Shown: piece after piece, positions 43,106 to 52,115 of the stretch
How the letters are laid out: every line of letters starts with the position of its first letter
How positions within the stretch are numbered: the stretch's first letter is position 1
Assembly: GCA_015069425.1 (NCBI GenBank)
Contig: SVIP01000001.1
Location: 186,001 to 250,000 of the forward strand
Reading direction: 5' to 3'
DNA from: Clostridiales bacterium
GTDB lineage: Bacteria; Bacillota; Clostridia; Christensenellales; Borkfalkiaceae
DNA length: 64,000 bases
Notes under the pieces: generated by a model
The model's database searches: none
What the model was told of the DNA's origin: nothing
The model's input: the letters and a program-made list of their open reading frames with translations, nothing else
Made by a program: the position numbers and the translations under genes

Positions 43106-44107
43106 ATGAAAAAATTAATTATAGCATTATGTTTTTTGATTTTTATAACAAATTCTCATCTTTTAGTTGGTTGCAACAATAAAGACAAGGATAATAATTC
43201 TCAAACCAATCCCCCCGCCCCTTCTCATACATGCGAAGCAAATTATAATATTACTTATCGGGAAGCAAACGGAATTCTTACAATTGGCTATCCTTGTAAA
43301 ACCTGTAATAAAATTTTTGATCCACAGTCGGAAATTACTGCAGATTTTGTAATAAAAACGACTGATTATAATATTAACTCTATTCTTTCAGCAGTAAAAC
43401 CAGGAGACGTAATCGTATATAAAAGCGGAAAACACTCATCAGATTTGCAAGTGTCATTAAATGAAATTACTATTTATGGCGAAACTGGTACAATATTAAA
43501 CGGTTTAAAATGTGGAAATTTAACAAACACTAAAATTGAAAACATAGAGTTCGAATCTCATACCGAATTAAAAACTGACGTTAACGGATTATCTTTTAAA
43601 AATTGTAAATTTAGTTTCGGTGTACTATGTGAATCGCCAATTAAGAACATCTCTTTTGATAGATGTGAATTTATTGATATTACGTCATCAAAAGAAACCG
43701 CAATAAGACTATATAATTACGATAATTTAACAGTTAAAAATTGTGTGTTTGAAAATATTGCATATAACGCAATGCAAGTAGGAAAAGGAAAAGGAAACTG
43801 CCAAATTTATGGCAATACATTTAAAGACATTAAAAGCCGTATAATTTATTTAATTGAAATTGATAATTTATCTTCATGCGTAATTGAAAACAATATCTTT
43901 TATGACCATCACCAAAATTACGTACCCGATGAATCGTATGATGATATGGGGTGCAAAAAAGAAACAGGCGTTTACATTTACACAAAATCTTCTTCTGGTG
44001 TTATTAATATCGGCATCAATACTTGGGAAAATATCCCGGAATACTCAATAGAATTTATCACCCCTTTGGCTGTTTATAATTACAACGAGCAAATAAAACT
44101 AATCTAA
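43106..44107 (+). CDS. Beta-helix-type lipoprotein
   Basis: The start is the ATG at 43106, preceded by GGAAGAGG; a GTG two codons upstream was rejected. A lipoprotein signal places the acylated Cys in LLVGC (~23). The body shows beta-helix turns: SFKNCKFSF, SFDRCEFIDI, TVKNCVFENIAYN, QIYGNTFKDI and VIENNIFYDH. A CKTC pair lies near residue 70. Cell-surface lyases and carbohydrate-binding beta-helix proteins look like this. It is intact, unlike the truncated beta-helix gene at 39470. The substrate is unknown. Confidence 0.8.
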   Translation: MKKLIIALCFLIFITNSHLLVGCNNKDKDNNSQTNPPAPSHTCEANYNITYREANGILTIGYPCKTCNKIFDPQSEITADFVIKTTDYNINSILSAVKPGDVIVYKSGKHSSDLQVSLNEITIYGETGTILNGLKCGNLTNTKIENIEFESHTELKTDVNGLSFKNCKFSFGVLCESPIKNISFDRCEFIDITSSKETAIRLYNYDNLTVKNCVFENIAYNAMQVGKGKGNCQIYGNTFKDIKSRIIYLIEIDNLSSCVIENNIFYDHHQNYVPDESYDDMGCKKETGVYIYTKSSSGVINIGINTWENIPEYSIEFITPLAVYNYNEQIKLI

Positions 44108-44110
44108 AAC

Positions 44111-44147
44111 AAAGTCCCTACTAAAATGAACTTTTAGCAGGGACTTT
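44111..44147. terminator. Bidirectional intrinsic terminator
   Basis: AAAGTCCCT-A-CTAAAA pairs with TTTTAG-C-AGGGACTTT with a short loop between convergent genes. Confidence 0.8.
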
Positions 44148-44182
44148 CAAATTATTGTTTAGATAAAACTTAAATAAACTTT

Positions 44183-45034
44183 TTATTTATATTCACTAGG
44201 TGAAATACCGAAATGCTTTTTAAAATTACGATAAAACGTACTAATATCACTATATCCCAATTCCATAGCTGCCGAAATAACGAGTTTGCCAGACTTTATC
44301 AAAGTCGCCGCTTTCTCAACTCTTTCCCTATTTAAATAATTATTAAAGCTCTCTCCTGTTATTTCACGAAAATTCTTACAAAAGGACGATTTCGACATCG
44401 CAGTTCGTTTTGCCATCTCTTGAAGCGTTATATGTTCGGAAAGATGATTTTTTATATAGCCAAGACAGTGCAATATAATCTCTCTATCCGAAGAAAATCG
44501 GACGTTTTCCACTCGCGCCCCAAGATAAGCACGAGCAAAAATAGAAAGTATAAGCGATAGCGAGGATTTAATTAAAGCGACCTTGCCGATTGTGTTTGAT
44601 GAAAATTCTTTCATTATTTTCAAAACCAAAGTATCCGTAAGTTCAATATCTTCCGCCAATAAGGTTAAACTTGGTTCGACACGCCCGTTTGAAAGGTCTG
44701 TAATGCAGTGCATAAAATCAGCGACCAGTTTATTTGATTTAACAATGTCAATAATATATGATGGCATAAAACAGATAGAATAAAAACACAAGTCCTTTGA
44801 CTCTGTTTTTATATAATGAGGCATATTAGGTGGTATAATAAACACGTCTCTTGCTTTTAACTCTGCGCTACCATTTTCAAGGCTGTGAGTCAACTTGCCA
44901 CTTTTCACATAATATATCTGATAATACTCATGCGTGTGCAAGGAAAGGGCTTCTCTTGGCTTAGTTATTTCTTTAATATAAAAGTCCTCTGTTGCGTTTG
45001 AATAATACGATAAAACGAATTTCTTGATATCCAT
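44183..45034 (-). CDS. AraC-family transcriptional regulator
   Basis: The N-terminal cupin domain carries the HTHEYYQIYYVKSGKL segment. The C-terminal domain has two HTH units (AKRTAMSKSSFCKNFREITG and ELGYSDISTFYRNFKKHFG). The minus promoter reads TTGCAT (45088-45083), 17 bp, TATAAT (45065-45060). It is divergent from the esterase gene at 45246, whose -35 contains the mirror TTGCAT, so it is a candidate regulator of both genes and possibly of other TTGCATT-marked promoters. Confidence 0.93.
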   Translation of the reverse strand: MDIKKFVLSYYSNATEDFYIKEITKPREALSLHTHEYYQIYYVKSGKLTHSLENGSAELKARDVFIIPPNMPHYIKTESKDLCFYSICFMPSYIIDIVKSNKLVADFMHCITDLSNGRVEPSLTLLAEDIELTDTLVLKIMKEFSSNTIGKVALIKSSLSLILSIFARAYLGARVENVRFSSDREIILHCLGYIKNHLSEHITLQEMAKRTAMSKSSFCKNFREITGESFNNYLNRERVEKAATLIKSGKLVISAAMELGYSDISTFYRNFKKHFGISPSEYK

Positions 45035-45081
45035 TAAAACCTTCTATTTTTTTTATTTTATTATACTATTTCTTTGGACAA

Positions 45082-45110
45082 AATGCAAATTGTTTTACAC
45101 TTTTTGCATT
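45082..45110. promoter_or_regulatory. Mirror-image TTGCATT elements in divergent promoters
   Basis: AATGCAA (45082-45088) and TTGCATT (45104-45110) face each other. They coincide with the -35 of the AraC gene (minus) and of the esterase (plus; TTGCAT, 17 bp, TATGAT at 45127-45132). Confidence 0.5.
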
Positions 45111-45245
45111 GAAAATTATTTATCTGTATGATAAAATGAAATTACTTTAAGGAAAGTTCAAACGAAAATTTATTTAATACTAACTTTTATGGTTGATTAA
45201 AAAACTTTCCTATTATAAACTATATAATATAAAGGAGTAAATGAA

Positions 45246-46196
45246 ATGATTTACGAAAACAACAAAGAAGAGAAACTTAAAAATCAAATTATTCCTCAAA
45301 CAGCTAACGATGATTTTGAGGAATTTTGGAAATCTGAACTTGAAAAACTTAGACAAAAGAAATTAGTGGTAGAGCGTAAAATAAAAGACTTTCCATATAC
45401 TAATATTACTACGTGGGAAGTAAAATATAACACTCACGACGATACCATTGTAAAAGCATATTTTTCAGTTCCTAACGACGGGAAGAAAAAGCATGCTTGT
45501 GTAATTGATTATCATGGTGGCGGTGCAAGAAAATCTGTAAACGTGCAATATCTTGCCTGTGGCGTGGCTTGTTTCTCGATTGACGTTCGTTCTCAAGGTG
45601 GCGAAACTGTTGATAAAGCTAATTACAGTATGGGCGACATGATGGGCGGAATAATGACTCGTGGTTTGATTGACCAGCACGAATTCTATATGAAAAACAT
45701 CTATCTTGACGCTATACGTGCTGTAGACGTAGTTGCTTCCTTTGAAGAAGTAGATACCGACAAAATAATTACCTTTGGTGGTAGTCAAGGCGGTGCACTT
45801 TCAGTAGTTGCGGCTGCTCTAAGCGGAAAGGTCAAAAAATGTTATACTGTTGTTACCAGTTATTGTTGTATAGACAAGCGTGTTGAGGCTGGAACTGGAG
45901 TGTTTGAAAGCACTCACGCATTTTTACATGCTAATCCCCAATATACCGACGCAGCACTAAACACTCTAACCTACTTTGACATTAATAATTTAATATCACT
46001 TCTTAAAGTTCCCACCTCATTTTGTATTGCTCTTGCAGATAAAATATGTTTACCTGAATATGTTTATTCAGTATATACTCATGCCAATTGCGAAAAGGAG
46101 TTATCTATGGTTCCCTTTGCTCCTCACGGTGTGCCGGGTAGTTTCTTTATGAAATCATGTTATGATTTTGCTGAACTTGCAAAAGAATGCAATTAG
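45246..46196 (+). CDS. AXE1-family acetyl esterase/alpha-beta hydrolase
   Basis: The nucleophile is Ser180 in GGSQGGAL, with the oxyanion-region segment DYHGGGARKS (~89-98) and the catalytic His in APHGVPG near residue 296; Asp in ALADKIC is the likely third member. This fits the acetyl-xylan esterase (AXE1)/cephalosporin-C deacetylase family, without a signal peptide, so it deacetylates small imported oligosaccharides in the cytoplasm. The start follows AAAGGAG; an earlier ATG at 45241 runs into a stop. The leader of about 100 bp is long. Confidence 0.88.
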   Translation: MIYENNKEEKLKNQIIPQTANDDFEEFWKSELEKLRQKKLVVERKIKDFPYTNITTWEVKYNTHDDTIVKAYFSVPNDGKKKHACVIDYHGGGARKSVNVQYLACGVACFSIDVRSQGGETVDKANYSMGDMMGGIMTRGLIDQHEFYMKNIYLDAIRAVDVVASFEEVDTDKIITFGGSQGGALSVVAAALSGKVKKCYTVVTSYCCIDKRVEAGTGVFESTHAFLHANPQYTDAALNTLTYFDINNLISLLKVPTSFCIALADKICLPEYVYSVYTHANCEKELSMVPFAPHGVPGSFFMKSCYDFAELAKECN

Positions 46197-46240
46197 CAAA
46201 AAACTTTAACATCTATATATAAAAAGAAAATTTCACGAAT

Positions 46241-46284
46241 AATAAAACACTGCAAAGATACGCTTATCTTTGCGGTGTTTTATT
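46241..46284. terminator. Bidirectional intrinsic terminator
   Basis: A 20-bp stem (AATAAAACACTGCAAAGATA and its complement with one G-T pair, CGCT loop) has A- and T-runs on both sides between convergent genes. Confidence 0.88.
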
Positions 46285-46327
46285 ATAAATATTTAATCTT
46301 TAAAACTATATCAAAACAAAAGGGTTA

Positions 46328-46951
46328 TCAATAGAGCTTAGTGTATTTAAATTCACTGTCAACACCCAATTTTGACAAAGCGGCTTCTTTTCTTTTAGCG
46401 ATAGTTTCATCTAATTTGTCAAAATAATTATTGCCCTCAGTGTCAATATCTACAATGAAAGGACCTAGTTCGTTTAACTTAAAAAACCACGCAGCTTCTA
46501 TTCTTCCTAATTCATCATAAAGATGCACGTCTTGAACTTCAATTGAATCAATCCATAAATTAGGACTAACAGAACGAGGGGAAACGTGTACGCACTTCTT
46601 CTCTTTCATCATCTTTGCGGTTTCCTCACCCATGGTTGTTTTTCCAATAATCATTTTTAATCCCCATTCATCAACACTTTTCGCTCCCCATTTCTCAAAA
46701 CGAATACTAGACGTAGGCATAAACGACATAAGTTTCCATTTGCCATTTTCCTTAATAACAATAGGTCCGTTATGAATTAAAACGTTTCTATCCTTAGTAT
46801 CAAATGGTAAAGTATTTTTCTCATCAAATATATACTTTTGAAGTCGTGAACGACACGTAAAGCATTCTCCACTTATATAAACTGTATCACCTATTTTAAG
46901 CTTTGATACGTCCTCGTCCGTAAGTGGACTTTTTAAATGATATTCTGCCAT
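46328..46951 (-). CDS. Fe-S hydro-lyase (tartrate dehydratase/fumarase class I) beta subunit
   Basis: The 207-residue protein matches the beta subunit of two-part class I hydro-lyases: an early CRSRLQKYI, NGPIVIKENGKW, and the metal/substrate loop GKTTMGEETAKMMKEKKC. The last part holds WFFKLNELGPFIVDIDTEGN. It pairs with the alpha subunit immediately upstream (12 bp). Such enzymes add or remove water on tartrate, fumarate or related hydroxy acids, with an Fe-S cluster held by the alpha subunit. Confidence 0.9.
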   Translation of the reverse strand: MAEYHLKSPLTDEDVSKLKIGDTVYISGECFTCRSRLQKYIFDEKNTLPFDTKDRNVLIHNGPIVIKENGKWKLMSFMPTSSIRFEKWGAKSVDEWGLKMIIGKTTMGEETAKMMKEKKCVHVSPRSVSPNLWIDSIEVQDVHLYDELGRIEAAWFFKLNELGPFIVDIDTEGNNYFDKLDETIAKRKEAALSKLGVDSEFKYTKLY

Positions 46952-46962
46952 AAGTTTACCTC

Positions 46963-47880
46963 CTATCTATCTCCAAACCACATTGGGCTTTGCATTTTAA
47001 CAACTGTTTGGTCGGCATTTATACGTGTTGACGCACGACGAGCAACCATACAGTTCGTACTTGTTGCGCACGCAATTCCTGCAATATGAGTATACGCATA
47101 CTCAACGTTTACTGCAAGCACAGAAGTATCGCCACCAGCACCCAAAATTCCAACTCCAAGACTGTTAAGTGCATCATATAACTCTTCTTCTATTTCTGCA
47201 AACATTGGATCTGGGTGTTTTGATCCAACAGTTCTTAAACATGCTGCTTCTTTTGCTAGATTAGCAGCGACGTTTGCTGTTCCACCAATACCTATACCAA
47301 GTACTGACGGAGGACAAACCGCACCTGCTCTTGCTGACGCAACAAAACTATCCACTACAAATTTTTTTATGCCTTTAACACCGTCTGCAAACGCAACAAT
47401 TCTATGTCTTGTACCGCCAAAACACTCACTTCCGCCACCCTTTGCAGCATAGGAAATTTCTATAAAATCTCCATCAACGAATTTATATGTAAAATCTGGA
47501 ATGTTCATACCAATATTATTACCGGGGTCATATCCAGTTAATGGATGTTTCATCGTCGCTCTAAGATATCCTAATTCCGTAGCCTTTGCTACCGCACGCC
47601 TTGCTGCATTTTCGAGTTCAACGAACCCTCCCTCAAGTTCGCAATTATTACCTACTTTGAAATAAAAAATAGGCCAACCTGTATCTACACAAAGTGGATT
47701 TTCTCTTATTTTTGACATCTCCATACTATTTAGAGTTGCCTCAAGACCCTTTTTCGCATCGAGATTACTTTCTTTCTCTATTGCTTTTACAAACGCACCC
47801 TTAACGTCTGGTGATATTTCAGTTGCGCCACGTTTAATTGTTTCAAAAAGAACTTGTTCATAAATTTCTGTTTTAATCAT
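46963..47880 (-). CDS. Fe-S hydro-lyase (tartrate dehydratase/fumarase class I) alpha subunit
   Basis: The protein has the cluster cysteines expected of class I hydro-lyase alpha subunits: PLCVDTGWP, VCPPSVLGIGIGG and CLRTVGSKHPDP, plus the substrate motif GGGSECFGG. The start was placed at the ATG at 47880, whose bases overlap the stop of the M20 gene (ATGATTAA, eight-base overlap); the longer frame to 47925 lies inside that gene. The substrate (tartrate, fumarate, mesaconate or similar) is not decided by sequence. The M20/DUF4387/AtuA neighbours argue against a plain TCA-cycle role. Confidence 0.9.
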   Translation of the reverse strand: MIKTEIYEQVLFETIKRGATEISPDVKGAFVKAIEKESNLDAKKGLEATLNSMEMSKIRENPLCVDTGWPIFYFKVGNNCELEGGFVELENAARRAVAKATELGYLRATMKHPLTGYDPGNNIGMNIPDFTYKFVDGDFIEISYAAKGGGSECFGGTRHRIVAFADGVKGIKKFVVDSFVASARAGAVCPPSVLGIGIGGTANVAANLAKEAACLRTVGSKHPDPMFAEIEEELYDALNSLGVGILGAGGDTSVLAVNVEYAYTHIAGIACATSTNCMVARRASTRINADQTVVKMQSPMWFGDR

Positions 47881-49075
47881 TGTTTTTCTCTCTTTCATCT
47901 GAATTATATATTTTTTGTGTATCAATTCCTTTCATGTAGTCTAAAACAAATTGGACACACGTATCGCTACCAATTGGTAGTGCATTTTCATCTATCATAA
48001 AGTCATTATTATGAGGAAGCGTTACACATCCCATTTCTTCATTTCTAGTGCCGAGACGAATATAAACGCCTGGTTTTTTAACAAGATACTGTGCGAAATC
48101 TTCAGAACTCAACTTTTCTGGCATTTTAGCAATGTTTTCTTCTCCAACAACCTTTTTAGCAGAGTTAAGCGCTAAAGTTGATAGATAAGGATTGTTATAT
48201 AGCACGTGAGCTTGAAGACTTGTATCAAACACAGCCTTTGCCCCTATCTCGTCGGCAGAATTTCTAGCAATTTCTTCAATTCTTTTGGTTATATAACTAT
48301 CAACTTCCATATCAAACGTTCTTATCGTTCCAAGCATAAACGCATGATCAGCAATAACGTTTTGAGTAGTTCCGCCTTGCAATTTACCTATTGAACAGAC
48401 GAATTTTGAAAATGGATTTATTTCTCGGCTGGTCATATACTGAATATTGTTATAAGTTCGAATTGCCACGGCAAGTGCGTCCACTCCCGTGTGAGGAAGT
48501 GTTGCATGTGCAGTAGCGCCATAAAAATCAATTCTAAAATTCCTACTAGACGCCATAGATCTACCACTACAAACACCCACACAACCAGACCTCAACCAGT
48601 TTTCAACGTGTAGACCTATGATGACGTCAATTTCATCCATTAGACCGCCATTTACAAGTTCCTGTGCTCCGCTTCGCACACCTTCTTCACTTGGTTGAAA
48701 TATTAAAGCTACTCTACAATCTAAGTCCTTTTCCATGCTTTTAAGCGCTTTAGCCGTTCCCAAAAGCATAGCCGTATGTGCATCGTGACCACAAGCGTGC
48801 ATTTGCCCTTCAATTTTAGATTTATAGAAAATATCATTTTTTTCTTCAATTGCTAAAGCATCCATATCAGCACGAATACCTATGGTGAAATGCTTTTTAT
48901 TAGGATTTATAAACCCAACGACACTCGATTCGCCATACTTATTTGTAAACGGTATATCAAGAGCATTTAATTCTCTTTCTACTACCGCTATCGTTTTTTC
49001 AAGGTCAAACCCAATCTCTGGATATTGATGAATTTCACGCCTTAAATTTACAATATAGTCTTTATTTGCGTACAT
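47873..49075 (-). CDS. M20-family amidohydrolase
   Basis: The 400-residue protein carries the M20 metal motifs: IRADMDAL (~80), CGHDAHTAM (~101-109), QPSEEG and GLHVENW. It resembles the amidohydrolase branch that hydrolyses N-acyl amino acids or amido acids rather than true peptidases. It is the third gene of the 50697-46328 operon and its stop overlaps the start of the hydro-lyase alpha gene. It may release an acid that is then dehydrated by that enzyme. Confidence 0.88.
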   Translation of the reverse strand: MYANKDYIVNLRREIHQYPEIGFDLEKTIAVVERELNALDIPFTNKYGESSVVGFINPNKKHFTIGIRADMDALAIEEKNDIFYKSKIEGQMHACGHDAHTAMLLGTAKALKSMEKDLDCRVALIFQPSEEGVRSGAQELVNGGLMDEIDVIIGLHVENWLRSGCVGVCSGRSMASSRNFRIDFYGATAHATLPHTGVDALAVAIRTYNNIQYMTSREINPFSKFVCSIGKLQGGTTQNVIADHAFMLGTIRTFDMEVDSYITKRIEEIARNSADEIGAKAVFDTSLQAHVLYNNPYLSTLALNSAKKVVGEENIAKMPEKLSSEDFAQYLVKKPGVYIRLGTRNEEMGCVTLPHNNDFMIDENALPIGSDTCVQFVLDYMKGIDTQKIYNSDEREKNND

Positions 49076-49089
49076 TTTTCTATTCCTTT

Positions 49090-49389
49090 TTATATTTCAA
49101 TATTTGCAAGTGGCATATGTTGCTGACAACCATATATATCATTATCCGCTAAACAGCCACTGATATTTTTTCTTGGAAAGGTGATTTTTATAGAATTAAC
49201 TACTCTGTAGCAAATTATATCTATTTTATTCTCCGCAACCCCGTATGCCTTTGCAATCATTTCTTTTTTTAAATTTTCCGAAACGTATTCCATATCGTTA
49301 GAATTGTTAAAAATCAAATCAAAAGTAATAAAAAGCGGTCCTGCGTTTTTACTCCTAAGTATTTTTGTATAATCGATAAGTTTCTTCAT
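49090..49389 (-). CDS. DUF4387 family small protein
   Basis: The 99-residue protein has the DUF4387 pattern: an N-terminal LRSKNAGPLFITFDLIF segment and an IKITFPRKNISG stretch followed by GCQQHMPL near the C-terminus. DUF4387 genes are usually found directly after AtuA-like genes, as here (three bp apart). No enzyme motif is visible; a structural or subunit role for the AtuA partner is likely. Confidence 0.85.
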   Translation of the reverse strand: MKKLIDYTKILRSKNAGPLFITFDLIFNNSNDMEYVSENLKKEMIAKAYGVAENKIDIICYRVVNSIKITFPRKNISGCLADNDIYGCQQHMPLANIEI

Positions 49390-49392
49390 TTT

Positions 49393-50697
49393 TTAAATCT
49401 CCTCGACAATTATTTTTGCAGTTTCAAGAAGTGAATCTACTTTTACAAGATGGAAAACTGAAAATTCATAAACTTCGCCAACGTGAATATCAGAAGGCGA
49501 AAAAAGAAAAGCAAGATTTCCAGCCGAAGACTTTCTACCTTCATAATCACAGTGTAACATTCTGCTTCTAGCGAGTGCACAAACTGTATCAGCGAACGCC
49601 TGCGTTTTAGCAACAACGTCTATCATAATTCCCATAGAACTTTCTTTTCCGCCACTAGTCTTGAAGAAAATCTTATAGCTATCTTTAGGTAATGAGTCTT
49701 TTGTGTTTTCTTTAACGAATTCTGTTACCGTATTTATTATAATATCTATATTTTCAATAGTCTTAGGGTCATAAATTGTTGCAGGACAAATAGTTCTGTA
49801 ACCTGCAATTTTTACTCCTTCAAGTTTAAGCGTCTTTTCCTCAGCTTCATGAAAAACCGAACCACTTACCCTTACAGTGCGTTCATCTACTTGCTCAAAT
49901 TTAGAATTAGTTAAATCGCATACTCCATCTGGTTCAAAAATAAGATAAGGATTTGATTGTTCGTATAAAGTATGTGCAGCCACTCTATCCACAGTGCATT
50001 TTCTAATAGGATTAGCTGGACGAAGTTCAAAATAATCATCGTATATGTACGCTTGCATAACATCTGCCGCTGCAACTGGTTCCGAACACATAGCTCCACA
50101 CTCCATAATTTTTGCCATGTGAAAAGCAAGCCCCTCATCATATCCCTCGTAAACACATGGTGCAGCATAAATCGCAGTATCGCATGCACGCCCACACAAA
50201 ATTACATCTACCTTTTGTTCAAGAAGTTTTATTATTGGTGCAACACCAATTTGGCTAACAATACGTTTACTTTCTTTTATTTCGGCAGTAAATTCTTCGC
50301 TCATAGCAATCATTTTACCGTCATTAAACTTTTCTATAGCATAATCGATTGATACGTCACTTAAAACAGTGCCTAATTTAAAATTTAAACTTTTCTCTTT
50401 TGCAATTTCAAGCAATATCTCTTTAAGCCAAGCAACGTGCTCGCTACTTCCTGCACCACCAGCAGTTCCGATTATAAAAGGTGTTTTATGCTCCAATGCC
50501 TTGGGAAGCGCTAGCATTAAGTCTCTTTTTACAGCCCCACGATCAGTAAATGACTTCCCGCTACCTAAATAATACGGGCCAGGATCTGTTGATCCAGCAT
50601 CAACACCAAGATAATCAACTTTTTCAGAAAAAGCAACGTTTAACGCTTCTTCACTATAGCCATAACCTAATAATCCGTTTAATGCAACAATTTTCAT
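49393..50697 (-). CDS. AtuA-like (DUF1446) acyclic terpene utilisation family protein
   Basis: The 434-residue protein opens with the family's GLLGYGYSEEAL and VDYLGVDAGSTDPGP motifs and GTAGGAGSS (~80). In aerobes AtuA takes part in terpenoid-CoA breakdown, but the family is wider and its reaction is not defined. In this operon it is followed by DUF4387, an M20 hydrolase and a hydro-lyase pair, which suggests anaerobic breakdown of a carboxylic acid or amide. The start has AAAGGAG and its promoter carries a tandem TTGCATT site. Confidence 0.85.
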   Translation of the reverse strand: MKIVALNGLLGYGYSEEALNVAFSEKVDYLGVDAGSTDPGPYYLGSGKSFTDRGAVKRDLMLALPKALEHKTPFIIGTAGGAGSSEHVAWLKEILLEIAKEKSLNFKLGTVLSDVSIDYAIEKFNDGKMIAMSEEFTAEIKESKRIVSQIGVAPIIKLLEQKVDVILCGRACDTAIYAAPCVYEGYDEGLAFHMAKIMECGAMCSEPVAAADVMQAYIYDDYFELRPANPIRKCTVDRVAAHTLYEQSNPYLIFEPDGVCDLTNSKFEQVDERTVRVSGSVFHEAEEKTLKLEGVKIAGYRTICPATIYDPKTIENIDIIINTVTEFVKENTKDSLPKDSYKIFFKTSGGKESSMGIMIDVVAKTQAFADTVCALARSRMLHCDYEGRKSSAGNLAFLFSPSDIHVGEVYEFSVFHLVKVDSLLETAKIIVEEI

Positions 50698-50717
50698 ATT
50701 TTATCTCCTTTATAATA

Positions 50718-50771
50718 ATTTTAGCATAATTAAATTACAAAACATTGCATTTTATCTTTTTTATATTGCAT
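50718..50771 (-). promoter_or_regulatory. Activator-type promoter with 21-bp-spaced half-sites
   Basis: On the minus strand an extended -10 TGC-TAAAAT (50726-50718) has a poor -35 (AATGTT). Two copies of the same heptamer (TTGCATT on the plus strand, 50745-50751 and 50766-50772) are spaced 21 bp, and the nearer one overlaps the -35. This matches the layout of AraC-type activator sites. Confidence 0.5.
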
Positions 50772-50850
50772 TAAGATTATAAAATTATCGATATTCACCA
50801 CAAAAATATAAATCCCAGCGCACGGCATCGCTTACAAACTAAATTATTGA

Positions 50851-50879
50851 AAATACCCCCTAATAATTGAGGGGGTATT
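50851..50879 (-). terminator. Intrinsic terminator of 55819-to-50878 operon
   Basis: A GC-rich stem (AATACCCCC ... GGGGGTATT with a short loop) overlaps the galM stop codon. Confidence 0.8.
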
Positions 50880-51783
50880 ATTTGTTTAATATGTTAAAAA
50901 TAAAAAATGTGCTAGTTTTAAATGTTTTATTTTTTTCTAAATATACTTTTCCTTTTATTACGTCTTGAGGATTAAATTGAGTTTCAACACAAAACCCATT
51001 GTTACGATTATATTCTCTTTTTCCTTTTGTTTTGCCAAGCTCATTCGCCGTGTAAAACTGTACGCAAGGCATATCTGATAAAACTTTTAGTTCAATGTTT
51101 GTTGTTTGACTATAAGCTTTAGAAATTTCCCTAACCCCCTCTCCATAAATATCTATATTTTCATCATATTCTTTTTTAAGTAAATTGTCGCTATTCAATT
51201 CATTATCTTTATTTAAACAATTAAACTTAAAATAATGGTTAAATATATCGCCTATACCGTCAAGATTGAAATAGCTATGATTAGTTATATTAAATGGTGT
51301 ATCTTTATCACAAATCGCACTGTAATTTATACAAAGTGAATTTTGGTTTAATTCATATAAAACCTTAACTTGTAAATTACCTAAGTAGCCGTCTTCCTTA
51401 TCTAGACACGACGCAGATAACATCAAACTATCTTCATTGATTTTGTAATTCCAAATCTTTTTACTTAATCCATTTACGCCACCATGAAGATGATCTTCGC
51501 CATCATTTTTGGAAAGCAAATATTCTTTTCCAAGAAAATCAAGTTTAGCATTTTTTATGCTATTTACCGTCCTACCGATTATAGCACCGAAGTAATTTTT
51601 ATCTGCGACGTAACAATCTAAAGATTCATAACCTAAAACTACGTCAAGATTTTTTTCTTTTACCACTAGCGATTGTATGATACCACCAAAGTTTAATATT
51701 TTTACTTTAAGATATGTATTTTCCAAGGTAAAAGCATAAACACTTTTACCATTTATCTCTCCAAAAAGTTCTTTTTTAATCAT
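50878..51783 (-). CDS. galM: Aldose 1-epimerase (GalM)
   Basis: The protein matches classical GalM: ILNFGGIIQSLVVKE at the start, a GAIIGRTVNSI segment, HLHGG (~98-102), the catalytic His region FNITNHSYFNL (~165) and the FCVETQFNPQD block carrying the catalytic Glu (~270). It lacks a signal peptide. Its ATG overlaps the stop of the cupin gene by four bases. It equilibrates anomers of hexoses in the cytoplasm, here the last gene of the sugar-acid operon. Confidence 0.92.
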   Translation of the reverse strand: MIKKELFGEINGKSVYAFTLENTYLKVKILNFGGIIQSLVVKEKNLDVVLGYESLDCYVADKNYFGAIIGRTVNSIKNAKLDFLGKEYLLSKNDGEDHLHGGVNGLSKKIWNYKINEDSLMLSASCLDKEDGYLGNLQVKVLYELNQNSLCINYSAICDKDTPFNITNHSYFNLDGIGDIFNHYFKFNCLNKDNELNSDNLLKKEYDENIDIYGEGVREISKAYSQTTNIELKVLSDMPCVQFYTANELGKTKGKREYNRNNGFCVETQFNPQDVIKGKVYLEKNKTFKTSTFFIFNILNK

Positions 51784-52112
51784 AGATTTTTAATTACTAT
51801 TGCATACATAACCAAATCCGACTTAGCGGAATTTATTATTTTGTGCCAACTGTTTTTAGGGCAGTAATGAACTGCGCCTTTTTTTAATTGCTCAGTTTCG
51901 CCGTTACATATAGCAATACCTTCGCCTGATAAGACGTAAATAATTTCGCTGTCATCAGTATGAATATGTTCGCCTATACTTGAACCTTCCGTTAAAACAC
52001 TTTGCATAATTTTAACAGTATTATCTTCAACCTTTTTCAAATACAATTCGCCTAGTCCATTTTTAAAATTAACAATTTTTTTATTTTCTAATAAATCAAA
52101 CTCTATTTTCAT
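51780..52112 (-). CDS. Small cupin-domain protein
   Basis: The 110-residue single-domain protein has cupin motif 1 (GEHIHTDDSEIIYVLSGEG) and motif 2 (CPKNSWHKI), with metal-binding His and Asp/Glu positions present. It overlaps galM by four bases and follows the alcohol dehydrogenase by three. Such small cupins in sugar operons are often isomerases or metal-dependent sugar-processing proteins; the exact role is unknown. Confidence 0.85.
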   Translation of the reverse strand: MKIEFDLLENKKIVNFKNGLGELYLKKVEDNTVKIMQSVLTEGSSIGEHIHTDDSEIIYVLSGEGIAICNGETEQLKKGAVHYCPKNSWHKIINSAKSDLVMYAIVIKNL

Positions 52113-52115
52113 ATT

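Noticed and set aside
42075-45110. TTGCATT elements as a special -35 class only
   Set aside because: In the 45-kb pair they do serve as -35 elements, but at 42 kb and 50.7 kb they are not positioned as -35s, so a regulator-binding role is kept as a hypothesis.
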